From assembly GCA_029959085.1 (NCBI GenBank), contig JARWIR010000002.1, positions 43,582,233 through 43,646,232 of the forward strand: 64,000 nt of DNA, in the 5' to 3' direction. This document shows, piece after piece, positions 32,820 through 44,930 of this stretch (positions are counted from its first letter, which is position 1; each line of letters opens with the position of its first letter). The position numbers and the translations under genes were made by a program. The DNA is from Nemophila menziesii. Taxonomy: Eukaryota > Streptophyta > Magnoliopsida > Boraginales > Hydrophyllaceae. A model generated the notes under the pieces. It saw only the letters and a program-made list of their open reading frames with translations, did not search any database and had not been told where the DNA came from.

Positions 32820-33596
32820 ATGGTTAGAAGTAATTGAAGTGCAGAACCTTCTCAAGTGACACCATTGATGATCTCACCGATGGCGAAATTAAATTATTAT
32901 CTTCTTCCAGAAGACATCTTCGATAATGAGGTTCGTCAAGGCTACCCTTGAAATCTCTGTTAATTTTCATGTGTTTGCAACTCTTGGTGATCTCTAATAT
33001 CATCGGCTCGATTCATAATTCACCTAATCAAGAACTCAAAATCCAACAATTATGCCAACTAGAGTGTTATACAAGGTATAGAATCATCTACCAACAATCC
33101 CACTTACTATGTCTACCCTTATTACTCAAATTCTATATGATTTTAGCTCCTCAATGAATGCCATAAAGTTTATTGATTTATCAATAATTGATTCCATTTT
33201 CATTTCCCTATTGTAATGACTTGTTTTGTGTATCTCCGAGGTCAGGTACATATATAACTTAAAACCCTTCTTTGAAAAAGTTCCATAGATTACCGACCAT
33301 TGGGGTGTTGTTATACTTATGGGTTCGGGTATGATGAAGTAAATGAAGATTATAAAGTTGTATTACTGGTTGGTGGTCCTGTAGATGATTATACTCAGAC
33401 AAAGATTTATAGTATAAAGCATAATATTTGGAGAACATTGAAGAGCTTCCCAAATGAGAAATCTTATAGTATGTTAAATGGTCTTTTAGTCTCCAGAAAA
33501 CTTCACTGTCCAACATGTTTGCAGGGGCCAATGGGAGAAGACACTTTGAAGTCTCATTTTTAGAAAATTATGTTGATTGCGCATAAACAATCTTAA
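32820..33596 (+). pseudogene. F-box/FBA pseudogene, copy 5
   Basis: ATG at 32820 is followed by a stop after four codons (GTAATTGAAG where others have GTAAAGGAAG). The F-box core shows LPEDIFDNEV, then loses a base in GTTC(T)GTCAAGG, and carries the shared TTCATGTGTTTGC lesion. The FBA part is open at 33300-33563, reading YTYGFGYDEVNEDYKVVLLV, DDYTQTKIYSIKHNIWRTLK and GLLVSRKLHCPTCLQGPMGE. It then stops at TAG where copy 4 continues 'FEKIMLIAHK'. A 10-bp deletion just before GCCGACCATTGGGG-like sequence (near 33290) removes the stop-ridden linker seen in other copies. Confidence 0.82.
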
Positions 33597-34719
33597 GACA
33601 ATTTTTATTGATTTTCAGAAGATTATGGTGATGCCCAAAACAATTCACTACCTCATTTTGCCAACTAGAACATCCTCACTAGCAACAACAGATTAATTAT
33701 GGTTGTTTGAAATATATAAGGTCGATAGTTGTTCTAGTTGTTAATTAGGAGCAAAAGACTGTTCATTTTATTATTTTTTGTATTTTTTGATATATTTAAC
33801 TATACAGGGACCTCTAGTCAACTTACCTCTCTTTTACTAAGGGACCTATAAGATAAAAATATATACATATGTATGTTGATTCATTTGTTTAAAATTAATA
33901 TTACAATAACCAAAATATTATATTTTTTTAAAATATAGGAGGCAATTGAAATCAATATAAAAGACAAGATGAGAAACAAACATATATTACACTATTTATA
34001 ATATAACAATATCATCTCACGATGTCAAAATATATATTTTGAAGTTAAATTTACACATATATAACTTGAGAACATTTATTAGAGTTCTGAAGATATTACT
34101 AAATAAATTACACTCCTTGAATTTTTGGTTCCCAAATTTTTTTAGCAAATTCATTTAGAAAACAATAAATTATGTCAAATATCACCATATACGAAATAGT
34201 AAATATTAAATAAATAAATATCATATCAAATATCACTATAGTACAATAAGAATTTACAGAAGGTTTAAATAAGAATTTAGAAGAGGTTTAAAGTACATAT
34301 AGTTTTGTACGTGTGCTCATTATTGCAGAGTTGTTTCTGCAACTTCAAAAATTTAAAGTCTATAAACATTCCACAATGAATTTATTAATATTACTTCTTA
34401 GCTCCTTGAGTGTAAGATTTTGAACCCGTTTTCTTAAATCTATAGAGGTAACTAATTTCTTCATGTAAAGAAAAATCTTATAATTTGGTAGAGAATTAAG
34501 AAAAAAATTCTACTAAAATTATTTTTCTTTAATGATCAACATCACTATATAGTTTTTGGAAAGTAGGGACCTACTAAATATACTTTAATTCCAAATTTTA
34601 TCTACTACTTTGACTATAAATTTGGCTGAAATTTTAGCTTCAATTTTTAAATTTGACTCCAAAAAATATCTCTCCCATAAAATGAGCCCAATATTATATT
34701 AATATACAATTTTCTTCTG

Positions 34720-34724
<5 letters not shown>
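33597..34724. repeat. F-box downstream spacer, copy 5
   Basis: Colinear with 18574-19696. No gene is seen. Confidence 0.5.

Positions 34725-34755
<31 letters not shown>
34725..34755. repeat. TA microsatellite, ~15 repeats
   Basis: Short TA run at the same joint as 19697-19749. Confidence 0.9.
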
Positions 34756-34760
<5 letters not shown>

Positions 34761-35823
34761 TTTAAAATATACTATTAAATATTTTTCATTATCATATAAC
34801 GAATATAAGCAAGTTTATCATGCTCGTAAGTGTGAGACCATGTAAGTTCAATGTTAAGCTAGTAGCAATTAATCTAATTAATCATAAATCAAGTTTGGCA
34901 TTAGGCAACAATTTTCAAAACCCAGATATTATGATTTACATTTTTATAAAGAACCAATTCAAAGATAATGCATGTACTTCTCTTATCGTTACAGTTCCGG
35001 ATTATCCTTAGATATGGTATAACTTTAAATCCTATCAAATAATCAACAAGTCACACGTCGATTATCAATGATTAAGTTATAGCCTAAGAAACACCTTTCC
35101 TAATTCATTTTATCACCTTATCCAATATTTTGATACAATCGTTATAATCTTATGATATTGTAGAGCTTAAACTCTTTACATATATTTGATAGATTCCATC
35201 TCAACTCACCCTTAGTTACAAAAGTGATTAGTTATGTCCAATATGCTTTCGACTAGCATTTGGACAAACCAGGAGTCCAGTAACTAGATACAACAAGTAA
35301 ACAAGAAACACAACAAGTACACAAGTAACTATAGAGATGATACTGTGTTAAAGGATTTCCAAGAATTTACGTCCTTATAGAGATTAACCTACTTAATAAT
35401 TCAGCATGAATAACCATTAGGAATTTATTGCGTTGTTTGGTCTGATAATCACATCTCTATGTACGTTATCTATACACCTAACTAGATTAACGAGAACTAT
35501 TAATATTAATCCAATAAATATGTATTAGCTACATAATAATCTATTTGGATCATCAAGGTCCTGACTCGATCATCCTATGATTAAGAAAAATTCAAATGAA
35601 GTCCTATGGGCTAAATTCTATTTATCATAACTCCTAATCATATCTAGATTGTAACTTAAATAGTGATCTACAAGTATAATATATAGCCAATAAAATAAAT
35701 ACATGACACATTTATAGAAGAAAACAAGTCCTTTATTAAAATATAAAGTAAGTCATTACAAAATAATTTATCATTATTGTCTATTCTATAAAGAGACGAT
35801 AGGGTCTAGGGCTAATCCTAACA
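34756..35823 (-). mobile_element. Degenerate LTR relic A6
   Basis: Colinear with A2 (5623-6655), ending CTAATCCTAACA at 35823. The left end is blurred by AT-rich sequence and the microsatellite. Confidence 0.6.
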
Positions 35824-37769
35824 AAGAAACATTAAACACTTGACAAGAATCTTACAAAATAATAAAATTGAAAATCAAATCAAAAAACTAAACACTATTT
35901 ATTTTTTATTTTTATGATATGGGAGGAGAGGATATGGTGTGATAATCATTTTATAATCGCATGATGGATCACAACAATGGAGGATTTGGCAATGTGTCAT
36001 GAGATGAATCTAAAAGCCACTTTGGGAATTGGTTTCATCTTTTAACACTTTTATGTTCATATTTTATTTTCTTTTTTAAACACCTTCGTCCTTATATTTA
36101 TATTTCGAAGATAGTTTATTTTGCAGGGGGTTTGAACCAACACTTCAATCCACTTCCTTGAACAAAGACATATCATAGGCTGAATATGGTGAAGTCGATT
36201 AGAACATCTTTTAACATGGAGATCATTGAAATAATGGAAATTATCCACACAAATATTATTTTATTGGAAGAAAATTTGATTTTGTTCACAAAAAAAAAAA
36301 ATATGAAAGAAGTCCTACATAAGGGATATCATTATAGATATATGTTGTGCCCATAACTATTAAATAAAAACAATAACATAATGGAACAATAAAAATTTAA
36401 AATTTTCTCATTTAAGAAGCGTGGTCCTATATTCTTAATGTGAAAATTCAAAATTATTTATTCACATAATACGAAGAAGTAAAATATTTTGATTTCTTCT
36501 AATATTTTCTTTTTCATCAATTTTGTGTGCTTAAATACACTTATTATGTTTCTATGATATATGAAATCATAGATATTCTTTCAACCTTCCATTTAATTTT
36601 ATGAAGCTCTGTATGAGATTATCAGCTATATTTAACTTATCACCTCAATGATATATAATTGACATATGGCAAACACCTTACAATTTTAATGGATCATTTG
36701 CAATTGGATTACATATATAGGTGGTATAATTATTATTTCAAATAAAATATTTTAAAATTTTTTGTAAAAAAACATGCATTATAACTACACTTAGCAATTG
36801 AATTCTACCATATATCTTCACTTCTCTGTTATGCAAACATAAATCTAGTTTTAGTGTCGTCTTAATGGAAACACGTAGTAGTTTTCTGCTAAGGTTTCAT
36901 GTGAGTTCAATTCATAGATCATCATTTCATATGAATTTAGAAGGTTAGTGGAAGAAGATTATACAACCAAGTATGGATAGTATTGCAAGAATTTCATCAA
37001 ATCTTACGAGTATCTCAAAAATACTTTCATTAATTACACAAAATTTAGGACCGTCTTTTTATCACAAAATTCCTTTTTTCTGAATTAGAATGCTTTGGTG
37101 TACTATTTGTATAATTGTACTACCTATTATGATTAAGTTGAGGCTAAATATTAGGTTTCAGTTAACATTCATTCCAAAACTTAAAAACCTACCATATTTT
37201 ATACCAACAAAAAATGGCCACTAATTATTATCATGCATTAACCTTATCCAAACTTAAAAATATCTTTTCATAATTTGGAAGTTATAATAATATATCTGAA
37301 AGCATTATCCGTCGATTTACTAAGATAAGCTTCAATTTCCTTGCAAAAATCATCACTTATCGACCTGACTCATCAATGGTTTTTTGAAAAATTATTTTAG
37401 AGAATTGGAGTATTAGGTGTAAGGTTATCCTTTAATAAATTAAAGAGTGACACTTTAAAATGTCATTTTTAATGAGGAGGAATATAACAAGATAACAATG
37501 GGTTTATGTTACCTGGTTTAGTTCAATATTTGCATCTTCTTTATAAATGGGAGGAATGTTAGGTTCTTTAAGCTTTGGATCTAACTCACTCTATGCTTGA
37601 GTGAAATTGGTGACTTAACTCTTAAAAAAATACCACCAAATTATTGAATTCATTGCAAGGAACAAGTCATCAAAGATGTTAAAATAGAAATCCAAACAAA
37701 CATTCATAAAAGTAACAATTAACAAAATACTCATGTGATGGAAAAGAACCACGAATAGGGAAGGGAAAA
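35824..37769. repeat. Module spacer B/C, copy 5
   Basis: Colinear with 6656-8632, with small deletions (for example the 'gcttcgttgagcataag' stretch near 35990 is missing). No gene is seen. Confidence 0.6.
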
Positions 37770-38215
37770 AATTTTACTTACAAAGTTTTTGCTTTGTTCC
37801 TTGCAAATAGAGTTAGGCTTATTATGGAGGCTATCATCTCTCCCAATTACGAAGTTTTTTTTAAAAATGGATTAACTAAGGAAAACATGTTCATATATCT
37901 TTTTTTTCTTTTAAAAAAAAGTAGAAATCACACAAAAAATTTGTGGCGGTTAAACTTCATCTTTCTAAAGCATATGCACATGCTTATTTGGAATTTCTTC
38001 GAAAATTTGGATATGCATAAGAGATTGATTCAATGGATCACTGAATGTATTTCAACTTTCTCTTACGGGATATCTTTCCATGGGAGATTCTTCAAAGTAC
38101 CAATCCTTCAAATGGTATTCGCCAAGGGGCCCTCTTTTCTCCCTTTTTCTTTGTTGAATCAATACAAAATCCCTGATATATCTTATTAATTTTGAATAGG
38201 TCTTACTAAATAAAC
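37770..38215 (+). pseudogene. LINE reverse-transcriptase fragment, copy 5
   Basis: The longest continuous RT-derived ORF is here, 131 codons at 37794-38189. It starts with the NRVRLIMEAIISPNYEVFFK stretch but then runs into a shifted frame (NFIFLKHMHMLIWNFFENLD) that is not RT sequence, before regaining ITECISTFSYGISFHGRFFK. The open frame is therefore an accident of compensating indels in the 'TTTTTTTTCTTTTAAAAAAAA' neighbourhood, not a preserved protein. The 3' part of the fragment is shortened. Confidence 0.75.
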
Positions 38216-38270
38216 TTTAATAAAAGTAAACACACCTATAGATATCCACAAGAAACTCTATGCAACTACG
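38216..38270. repeat. Fragment of spacer D
   Basis: First ~55 bp of D ('agtaaacacacctatagatatccacaagaaactctatgcaac'), after which an LTR relative replaces the rest. D resumes only after RT fragment 5b. Confidence 0.55.
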
Positions 38271-39398
38271 TGTTTTGTTTTATATTATCCATTAATAAAT
38301 ATAATTAAAAATAGAAACTGAGATCAATGCACTCGTTAGTGTTCGTTGGTGTGCGACTACGTGTTTTGTTTTATAACCATACTAATCGAGGTTGTCATTT
38401 AACAACACTAACTTTCTAATCATCAAAACCTCTAGTAGTCATTTTAATTTATAATAATTAATTTCGTTTTTAACTCATAGGTCAAGACTTGGACTATCCA
38501 AGTCCAAAATTATTTCTCTCTCTATTTTAGTCTCTTTACTTTGAGTCAAAACCAACATTTAGTATACTAATTTGTTTTAGCAAATTAACATAGGATATTC
38601 CAAGTTTATATTAATTTATTATATATTATCCATTAATAAATATAATTAAAAATAGAAATTGAGATCAATGCACTCGTTAGTGTTCGTTGGTGTGCGACTA
38701 CGTGTTTTGTTTTATAACCATACTAATCGTGGTTGTCATTTAACAACACTACTCAACGATAGGATAACGTGAAGTAACTATATATAAAATTCTCTATAAA
38801 GGATCATGCACATACTCCATCTATCTTTACAGCTCCGGATCATCCTACAAAAAGGTATAACTGTCAAATCCTATTAGACAATCAACTACATTACACATTG
38901 ATTATCAACTATTGACAAACGATTTAAGATACTTATTTATTCATTCATTATATCACCTTGGCCTAGGATTTGATACAGTCATTGTAATCTTATTACATCG
39001 TAGATCTAAAACGTGTTACCTAGAATTGATAGATTCCAACTTCCCTCACCCCTAGGAACATATATACTTATCTATGTCGAATAGGCTTTCGACTAGTATA
39101 TTGACACACTAGTAGCCCACTATCTAAACACAGCAAGCACATATGCAACTACAACGCTGATCTCAATTCAAAGGATTACGAGCATAAAATTCCTTATATA
39201 TATTAACCCACTTGACAGTTTAAGGTAATTAACCATTATAAATTTCTAAATTTAGTTGGTTCAATAATCACATCTCGATCTGTGTTACTTATACAACTAA
39301 ATCATTAACTCAATTTACATCAGATTAATCACACAATCATTACTTTTGGTCCCAAGGGTGATAAGCAATAAAATGTTGAGGACATCAAGTCCATTTTA
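38271..39398 (-). mobile_element. Second diverged LTR relative, with an internal 129-bp direct duplication
   Basis: From about 38460 to 39340 this follows the solo LTR at 21558-23243 ('gcactcgttagtgt', 'gcgactacgtg', 'gataacgtgaagtaact', 'cagctccggat', 'ttgacacactagtag', 'aaccatta'). It lacks the tRNA-like insertion and lacks both LTR ends. It is closer to the 21.6 kb LTR than the A relics are. 38281-38409 is repeated almost exactly at 38622-38750. It sits between two RT fragments, so this interval was duplicated or rejoined. Confidence 0.65.
38281..38750. repeat. Direct repeat pair 38281-38409 and 38622-38750
   Basis: Two ~129-bp copies, offset 341 bp, differ at only two positions that I can see (gaaaCtgag/gaaaTtgag and aatcgAgg/aatcgTgg). 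The rest of this LTR is much more diverged from its relatives, so the duplication is recent compared with the element. Confidence 0.85.
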
Positions 39399-39877
39399 AA
39401 TTTTACTTATAAAATTTTTGCTTTGTTACTTACAAATAGACTTAGGATTATTATGGATGCTATCATCTCTCCTAATTACGAGGTTTTTGTTATAAGTGGA
39501 GTAACTAAGAATAACAAGTTGAGATATCTTTCTTTTTGAAAAAAAAGTAGAAATCACACAAACATTTTGTGGCGGTTAAACTTGATATTTCTAAAGCATA
39601 TAAACATGAATATACGGAATTTCTTCGAAAATTAGGTATCCATAAGAGATTGATTCAATGGATCACTGAATGTATTTCAACTTTCTCTTATGAGATATAT
39701 TTCTATTGGAGCTTCTTCAAAGTACCAATCCTTTAAATAGTATTCGCCTTTCGTTGTTGACACAATACAGAATCCCAGATAGGTCTTTTTATTAATTTTG
39801 AATGCAAGACTGAAAATATTTTGGGGCCTAAAATTGCAAAAAACAATTGGTGGGCCGAAAGGTGTGATAAATAAACT
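39399..39877 (+). pseudogene. LINE reverse-transcriptase fragment, copy 5b
   Basis: An extra RT fragment within the same module. At the DNA level the 'ctta(g)gattattatggatgctatcatctc' and 'ggcggttaaacttgat' stretches are kept, giving RLRIIMDAIISPNYEVFVIS-type reading and an altered motif A (KLDISKAYKHEY). It is more diverged from the other RT fragments than they are from one another, so it is probably from an older or separate module. Confidence 0.7.
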
Positions 39878-40702
39878 AGTAAAAAAAGTACACACATCTA
39901 CGGAAATCCACTAGAAACTCTTTGCAAGTGCACCTATCGTTGGCAAGTAATAGTTAGATAAGTTAGAGTTCGTTCTTAGGGATTTAAGTAGTTATTTCAA
40001 CTTCGTGTTTAATATTAGAATAAATGTTTTAAATGTTTTAATTACAAAAATAAGAAATTAGAGTGTCTTTTTTTCTAATTAAACAATTCATAAGAAATAT
40101 TATACAAAAAAGATAATAGCTAAGGAAATACAAGTTTGAGGCTCATTTGTTGATTAATGATTCCTAAGAATAAGGGTGAATTGGTAATTTAACAATTGTC
40201 GGGATTCAATTATCTTCTTAAATGCCATCAGGATAAATTGACTGCTAGTCTACGGTACTAGTGACCTCGTCAAAATGACATTACAATACTTTCAAACGAT
40301 TGACTGTGTAAACCCTAATTACTACGTGGCTAGTCAAGACCTTCATGTTCACTAGCGCACACTACAATATGGGTAATATTATCACAAACATATAGTCACT
40401 CGAAATTAGTTAAAAACCAAGTCAATTAAATAATATAATCTCAAATTCAATTAAAATAGAAAAGCAATAATAATTGTTAATATAATTACACTCCTAATAG
40501 AAAAATTGTGCATATTTAACTTTGGAATAAATACGTTAAAAATAAATCATTGACAAAAGGAATCTAATACTTATTTACTAAACAATAGAATTGGAGAAGT
40601 GTAAAATTGATCCAACGAAGCTCTAGTTCTTGATTCTTTCTACTCTGGATCCTTTGGAATACTTCTATGATGAATTATACAATGAATATTAAGTCTTTTT
40701 CA
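39878..40702. repeat. Module spacer D, copy 5 (internally deleted)
   Basis: Colinear with 9126-10026 except that about 100 bp is missing between 'tcactagcgcacac' and 'tacaatatggg' (near 40360), removing the CAATTAAGCCCTCCC landmark. The tandem array begins at 40366, within this block. Confidence 0.6.
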
Positions 40703-41407
40703 TGTTAGATGTCATGATACTTCTTTCAACATATTTTTGTCAATACTTTTTCTTCATCTCGGAAAAGCGATACAGTAAAAACAAGTGATTTATCATCAAA
40801 AGCACAACTACGTAGTTTCAAAAACCCGCTCAATATTGTTCTCCATAATCGTATCTCACCACCCAAAAATTAAACTCTAAAACGACTTTCTTAGCATCAC
40901 GATTCGAGTGCGGGTCATATGGAAAAGGTTTATAATCCAATAAGTAAGACTTGTAATGTGGCTAATAAAAAGCTTTAGAAATACTAGAAGGGACTAAGAC
41001 GGATAATAAAAAAATTAAATTTGGACAGCAAACTAAAAGGCAACGAATGTCTTATGTAAGAACCGACTTAATATCTTTCTAAACTATACAATTTTGTTAC
41101 TTTATAACCTCTAGAACGTTCATTAATTGGGATTTATCAACTAGCTCATATATCATGGTCGACCCCACTAAAGACTCCCTAAGATCAAACTCACTTCTTC
41201 CGCATTGCTTACTAATCTTAAGGTGTGTTTTTTCTGGTTCATATTTCAAAAATACAATATAACTAGTTTCCAACAGATTACTTCTATATCATTTACACAC
41301 TAAATTTTATGCTTTTAGGCCATTAAACACATTCTACGTCTCATTCCATCTCTTAAAAAAAAATTCTAAAAAGACAATGAATCAAATAAGAATGGAGATG
41401 AGAGACA
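40703..41407 (-). repeat. E-F segment, unit a (single copy)
   Basis: Starts TGTTAGATGTCA and ends GAGAGACA, with H to its right. Copies lie at 51626-52330 and about 62571-63276. Confidence 0.4.
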
Positions 41408-41742
41408 AACTGATACAAAAAATTTCAATTATCAAAAAATTAAATTATATATTAAAAGCTAATACTTTAAATTATTAGATAAATATATGTCACTAGATAT
41501 AAATATGATACTAATGTTATGCATTTGTTTAATATCTTATAATACAAATAAATAAATATTATATCCAAAGGATTGATGAAATGTGGTGTTTTTACGAATT
41601 GTAAATTAGGCTTGCCTTATATCTAATATCAAACGCTAATAATTTATTTTTTTATTTAAGCCGTCATTGTTCTTTTTCCTCCTCCTCTTTAATCTACTTA
41701 TTTCGCCATTCTCTGTTTTGTCTTATCTCTCTCTTTTGTATT

Positions 41743-41880
41743 TTCCATCCAATATTAGATGGTCTAATATTTACATCACCTCCATTGATCATTAAAACAG
41801 AACACATTAGATAAGTTTGTTATTTTTGTAAGTTTAAAACATGAGGTATGTGTATGAATATAATTGGTGTAGGATCATCC
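41743..41880. mobile_element. Second member of the palindromic MITE family, right end damaged
   Basis: TTCCATCCAATATTAGATGG, the 'tctaatattta' stretch, the 'catgaggtat.tgtatgaatata' middle and TAGGATCATCC all match the element at 25038. The position in block H is about 130 bp further right, so this is a separate insertion. The palindrome has one base changed (ATTAGATGG), and the right arm is cut after TAGGATCATCC, so no duplication can be checked. Confidence 0.75.
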
Positions 41881-42151
41881 TGGATCCTCTTTGTAAATAG
41901 ATAATTGTTATTCAAAATTTATTTATTCTATCGGAATTAATTTCTTCTTATTTAAGATAGTTACTATAGGATCTTTTATTTGTTAGCACAAATTTACAAA
42001 ATGATTTTGAGTATAATTAGAAAAGTTTGTGGATATTAATTCTTTTGATATTAATATTGCTTAATTAATTTTTTTGTTATTTAATTTGTGACTAAAAACA
42101 CTGTTTAATATATTATATGCATAATTATATTGTATTAGAAATTTATTGATA

Positions 42152-42153
<2 letters not shown>

Positions 42154-42183
<30 letters not shown>
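42154..42183. repeat. AT microsatellite, 15 repeats
   Basis: Counted directly. Unit b has 27 repeats at 53077-53130, which accounts for the 24-bp offset between the two units downstream of this point. Confidence 0.95.
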
Positions 42184-42185
<2 letters not shown>

Positions 42186-42480
42186 AACAATATAATTTAC
42201 CCTTATGAGCACAGAAATATTATGGTTGAGTTATATATTTTTTAATCGGTAGATAAATAATATGTATTTATTTTTTCTCTATGCTTTATATTTGTCAATC
42301 ATCAAAATATCAATTAATATTTTTTGAACCATAACAAAAATTATTACCTAAGAATTCGCCTTGAATTGAACTGATTACTAACCTTGTTGATTAAATTCAT
42401 ACCATTTTTTTAATAATGAATAAATACATATAGAAAGTACGCATCTACGAGGTAGTCTCAAATTGTATATAGTAAAATCT

Positions 42481-43015
42481 GCTCTAACTATTACATCATG
42501 ACATTGGTCCTAGCATGAGTTGTGAAATATTTACACTAAATAAAATGATATCTTCTTCCAATAATTTTTTTTTCATCCTATATTTTGTCACTATTGACAA
42601 ATAAAATTTGTAGAAGGATAGAAAAATTGGATTTTTTTAGAGGTCAACTAAGTTTACATTTTTTTTGGTTTTTGGATAGCAATGTCAGATTTGTTTTCTT
42701 TCTCTACAATCTATTAATTTATTTATCAACATAGTTTACTTAAGTTGAGTTATAAATATATAAAACTGAATCTTTTGAAGCTGAAAGAAATTCTCAAAAG
42801 ATAATGGATATACATATTTAGAATTTCTAATTTGGGGATGAAGATTTTATTTGCAATTTGAACAAATGTGCATTCTATTCCAATATTATTTTTACATTGA
42901 TATGTTTGAAATTCTTTTTTGGAAAAAACAATAAAATTTTCTATAATTATGAAATAATATATTTATTAATCTATAGATGGTCCTTTTAATTACTCACTGC
43001 TAACCCATATTAAAA
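42481..43015. other. F-box 5' flank, copy 6
   Basis: Same flank as the other copies ('ttggtcctagcatgagttgtg' near 42503). No specific regulatory element is supported. Confidence 0.4.
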
Positions 43016-43671
43016 ATGGTAAGAAGTAAAGGAAGTGCAGAACCATCTCAAATGACACCATTGATGATTTCACAGATGGGGAAATTAAATTATTATCTTC
43101 TTCCAGAAGACATCTTCGACAATAAGGTAATCTCTGTTAAATCTTGGTGTTCTCTGATCTCATCGGCTCGATTCATCATAATTCACATCTACCAACAATT
43201 CCACTTACAATGTCAACCCTTATTACTCAAATTCTATATGATTTTAGCTCCTTAGTGAATGCTAAAAAGTTTATTGATTTATAAATAATTTATTCCATTT
43301 TAAATTCCCTATTAATGACTTGTTTTGTGTATCTTTGATGTTAGGTCAGGTACATATATAATTTTAAACCCTTCTTTGAAAAAGTTCCATATATTGTGGT
43401 TACCTGATATAACGACAATTGGGGTGTCGCTATACTTATGGGTTCAGGTATGATGAAGTAAATGAAGATTATAAAGTTGTATTACTTGTTGGTGGTCCTG
43501 TAGATTATATTGAGACAAAGATTTATAATATAAATCATAATTTTTGGAGAACATTGAAGAGTTGTCTCCAGAAAACTTCATTGTCCAACATGTTTGCAGA
43601 GGCCAATGGGAGAAGACACTTTGAAGTCTCATTTTGAGACGATTATGTTGATTGAGCATAAACAATCTTAA
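43016..43671 (+). pseudogene. F-box/FBA pseudogene, copy 6 (internally deleted)
   Basis: ATG at 43016 opens MVRSKGSAEPSQMTPLMISQ, then LPEDIFDNKVISVKSWCSLI and SSARF. Two deletions have removed the RLPVKSLL helix and the stretch carrying the shared two-base lesion. That restores the frame, so the C-terminal part of the F-box (SWCSLISSARF) is read again. A further deletion joins this to 'YQQFHLQCQP' and a stop at 43253-43255. The FBA segment (43419-43637) reads YTYGFRYDEVNEDYKVVLLV, with Gly to Arg in GFGYDE. It then loses about 60 bp (PNENFYCMVNGLL region) and continues in another frame. No SKP1-binding F-box or complete FBA can form. Confidence 0.82.
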
Positions 43672-44930
43672 GACAATTTTTATAGATTTTCAGAGGATTA
43701 TGGTGATGCCCAAAACAATTCATTGCCTCATTTTGCAAACTAGAACATCGTCACTAGCAACAACAGGTTAAATATGGTTGTTTGAAATATTTAAGGTCGA
43801 TAGTTGTTCTAGTTGTTAATTTAGAGCAAAAGACTCTTCAATATAATAAATATATATAAGTTTAAATTTTGATATATTTTTAGTTTATTTTTCGTATTGT
43901 TCTCATCATTTGTCATTGATCAGTACACTACAATTAGAAATACTATAAATACATAGTTAGTAAAATATTTTTAAAACTTTGGAAAGACAGGATATATTTA
44001 ACTATACAGGGACCTCTAGTCAACTTAAATCTCTTTTACCAAGGGACCTATAAGATAAATTGATATAAATATGTATATTATCTTATTTATTTAAAATAAA
44101 TATCACGATAACCAAACTATTACATTTCTTTAAAATATAGGAGGCAATTGAAATCAATATGAAAGACAAGATGAAAAACAAACATATATTACACTATTTA
44201 TAATATAACAAGATCATCTCACAATGTTAAAACATAAATTAAGATGTTAAATTTACACATATATAACTTGAGAACATTTATTAGAGTTTTTAAGATATTA
44301 CTAAATAATTACACTACTTGAATTTTAGGTTCTCAAATTTTTTTAGCAAATTCAGTTACAAAATAATAAATTTTGTCAAATATCACCATATATAAAATTA
44401 ATAAATATCATATAAAATATCACTTTAGTGCGATAAGAATTTAGACGAGGTTTAAATAAGAATTTAGACAAGGTTTAAATTACACATAGGTTTGTACATG
44501 TGCTCATTATTGCAGAGTTGTTCTACAACTTCAAAAATATGAAGTCTATTAACTTTCCACAATGAATTTTTTAATGTTACTTATTAACTCCTTGAGATTA
44601 AAATTTTGAACTCATGTTCATAAATCTTTAGAGGTAACTAATTTCTTCATGTAAAGAAAAATCTTATAATTTAGTAGAGAATCGAAAAAAAAATTCAACA
44701 AAAATTATTTTTCTTTAATGAACAATATCATTATATAGTTTTTGGAAAGTTGGGACCTAATAAATATACATTGATTCCAAATTTTATCCAATACTTTGAC
44801 TATAATTTTGGCTAAAATTTTAGCTTTAATTTTTAAATTTGGCTCTAAAAATATCTCTCCCATAAAATAAGCCCAATATTATATTAATATACATTTTTTG
44901 CTAATAAATATATATATATATTAATATTTA
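43672..44930. repeat. F-box downstream spacer, unit a
   Basis: Colinear with 14457-15650, including the 'cattgatcagtacactac' piece that copies 3, 4 and 5 lack; it therefore matches the copy 2 spacer in structure. No gene is seen. Confidence 0.5.

Larger units (their letters stand above)
41408..42480. repeat. Block H, unit a, with damaged MITE and microsatellite
   Basis: Pyrimidine tract at 41675-41740. The leader region after it is replaced by MITE-derived sequence and a deletion that resumes at 'tctttgtaaatag' (41888). No gene is seen. Confidence 0.5.

Noticed and set aside
37794..38189. 131-codon ORF that looks like a real gene by length
   Set aside because: It mixes three reading frames of the RT domain through compensating indels, so it is a pseudogene.
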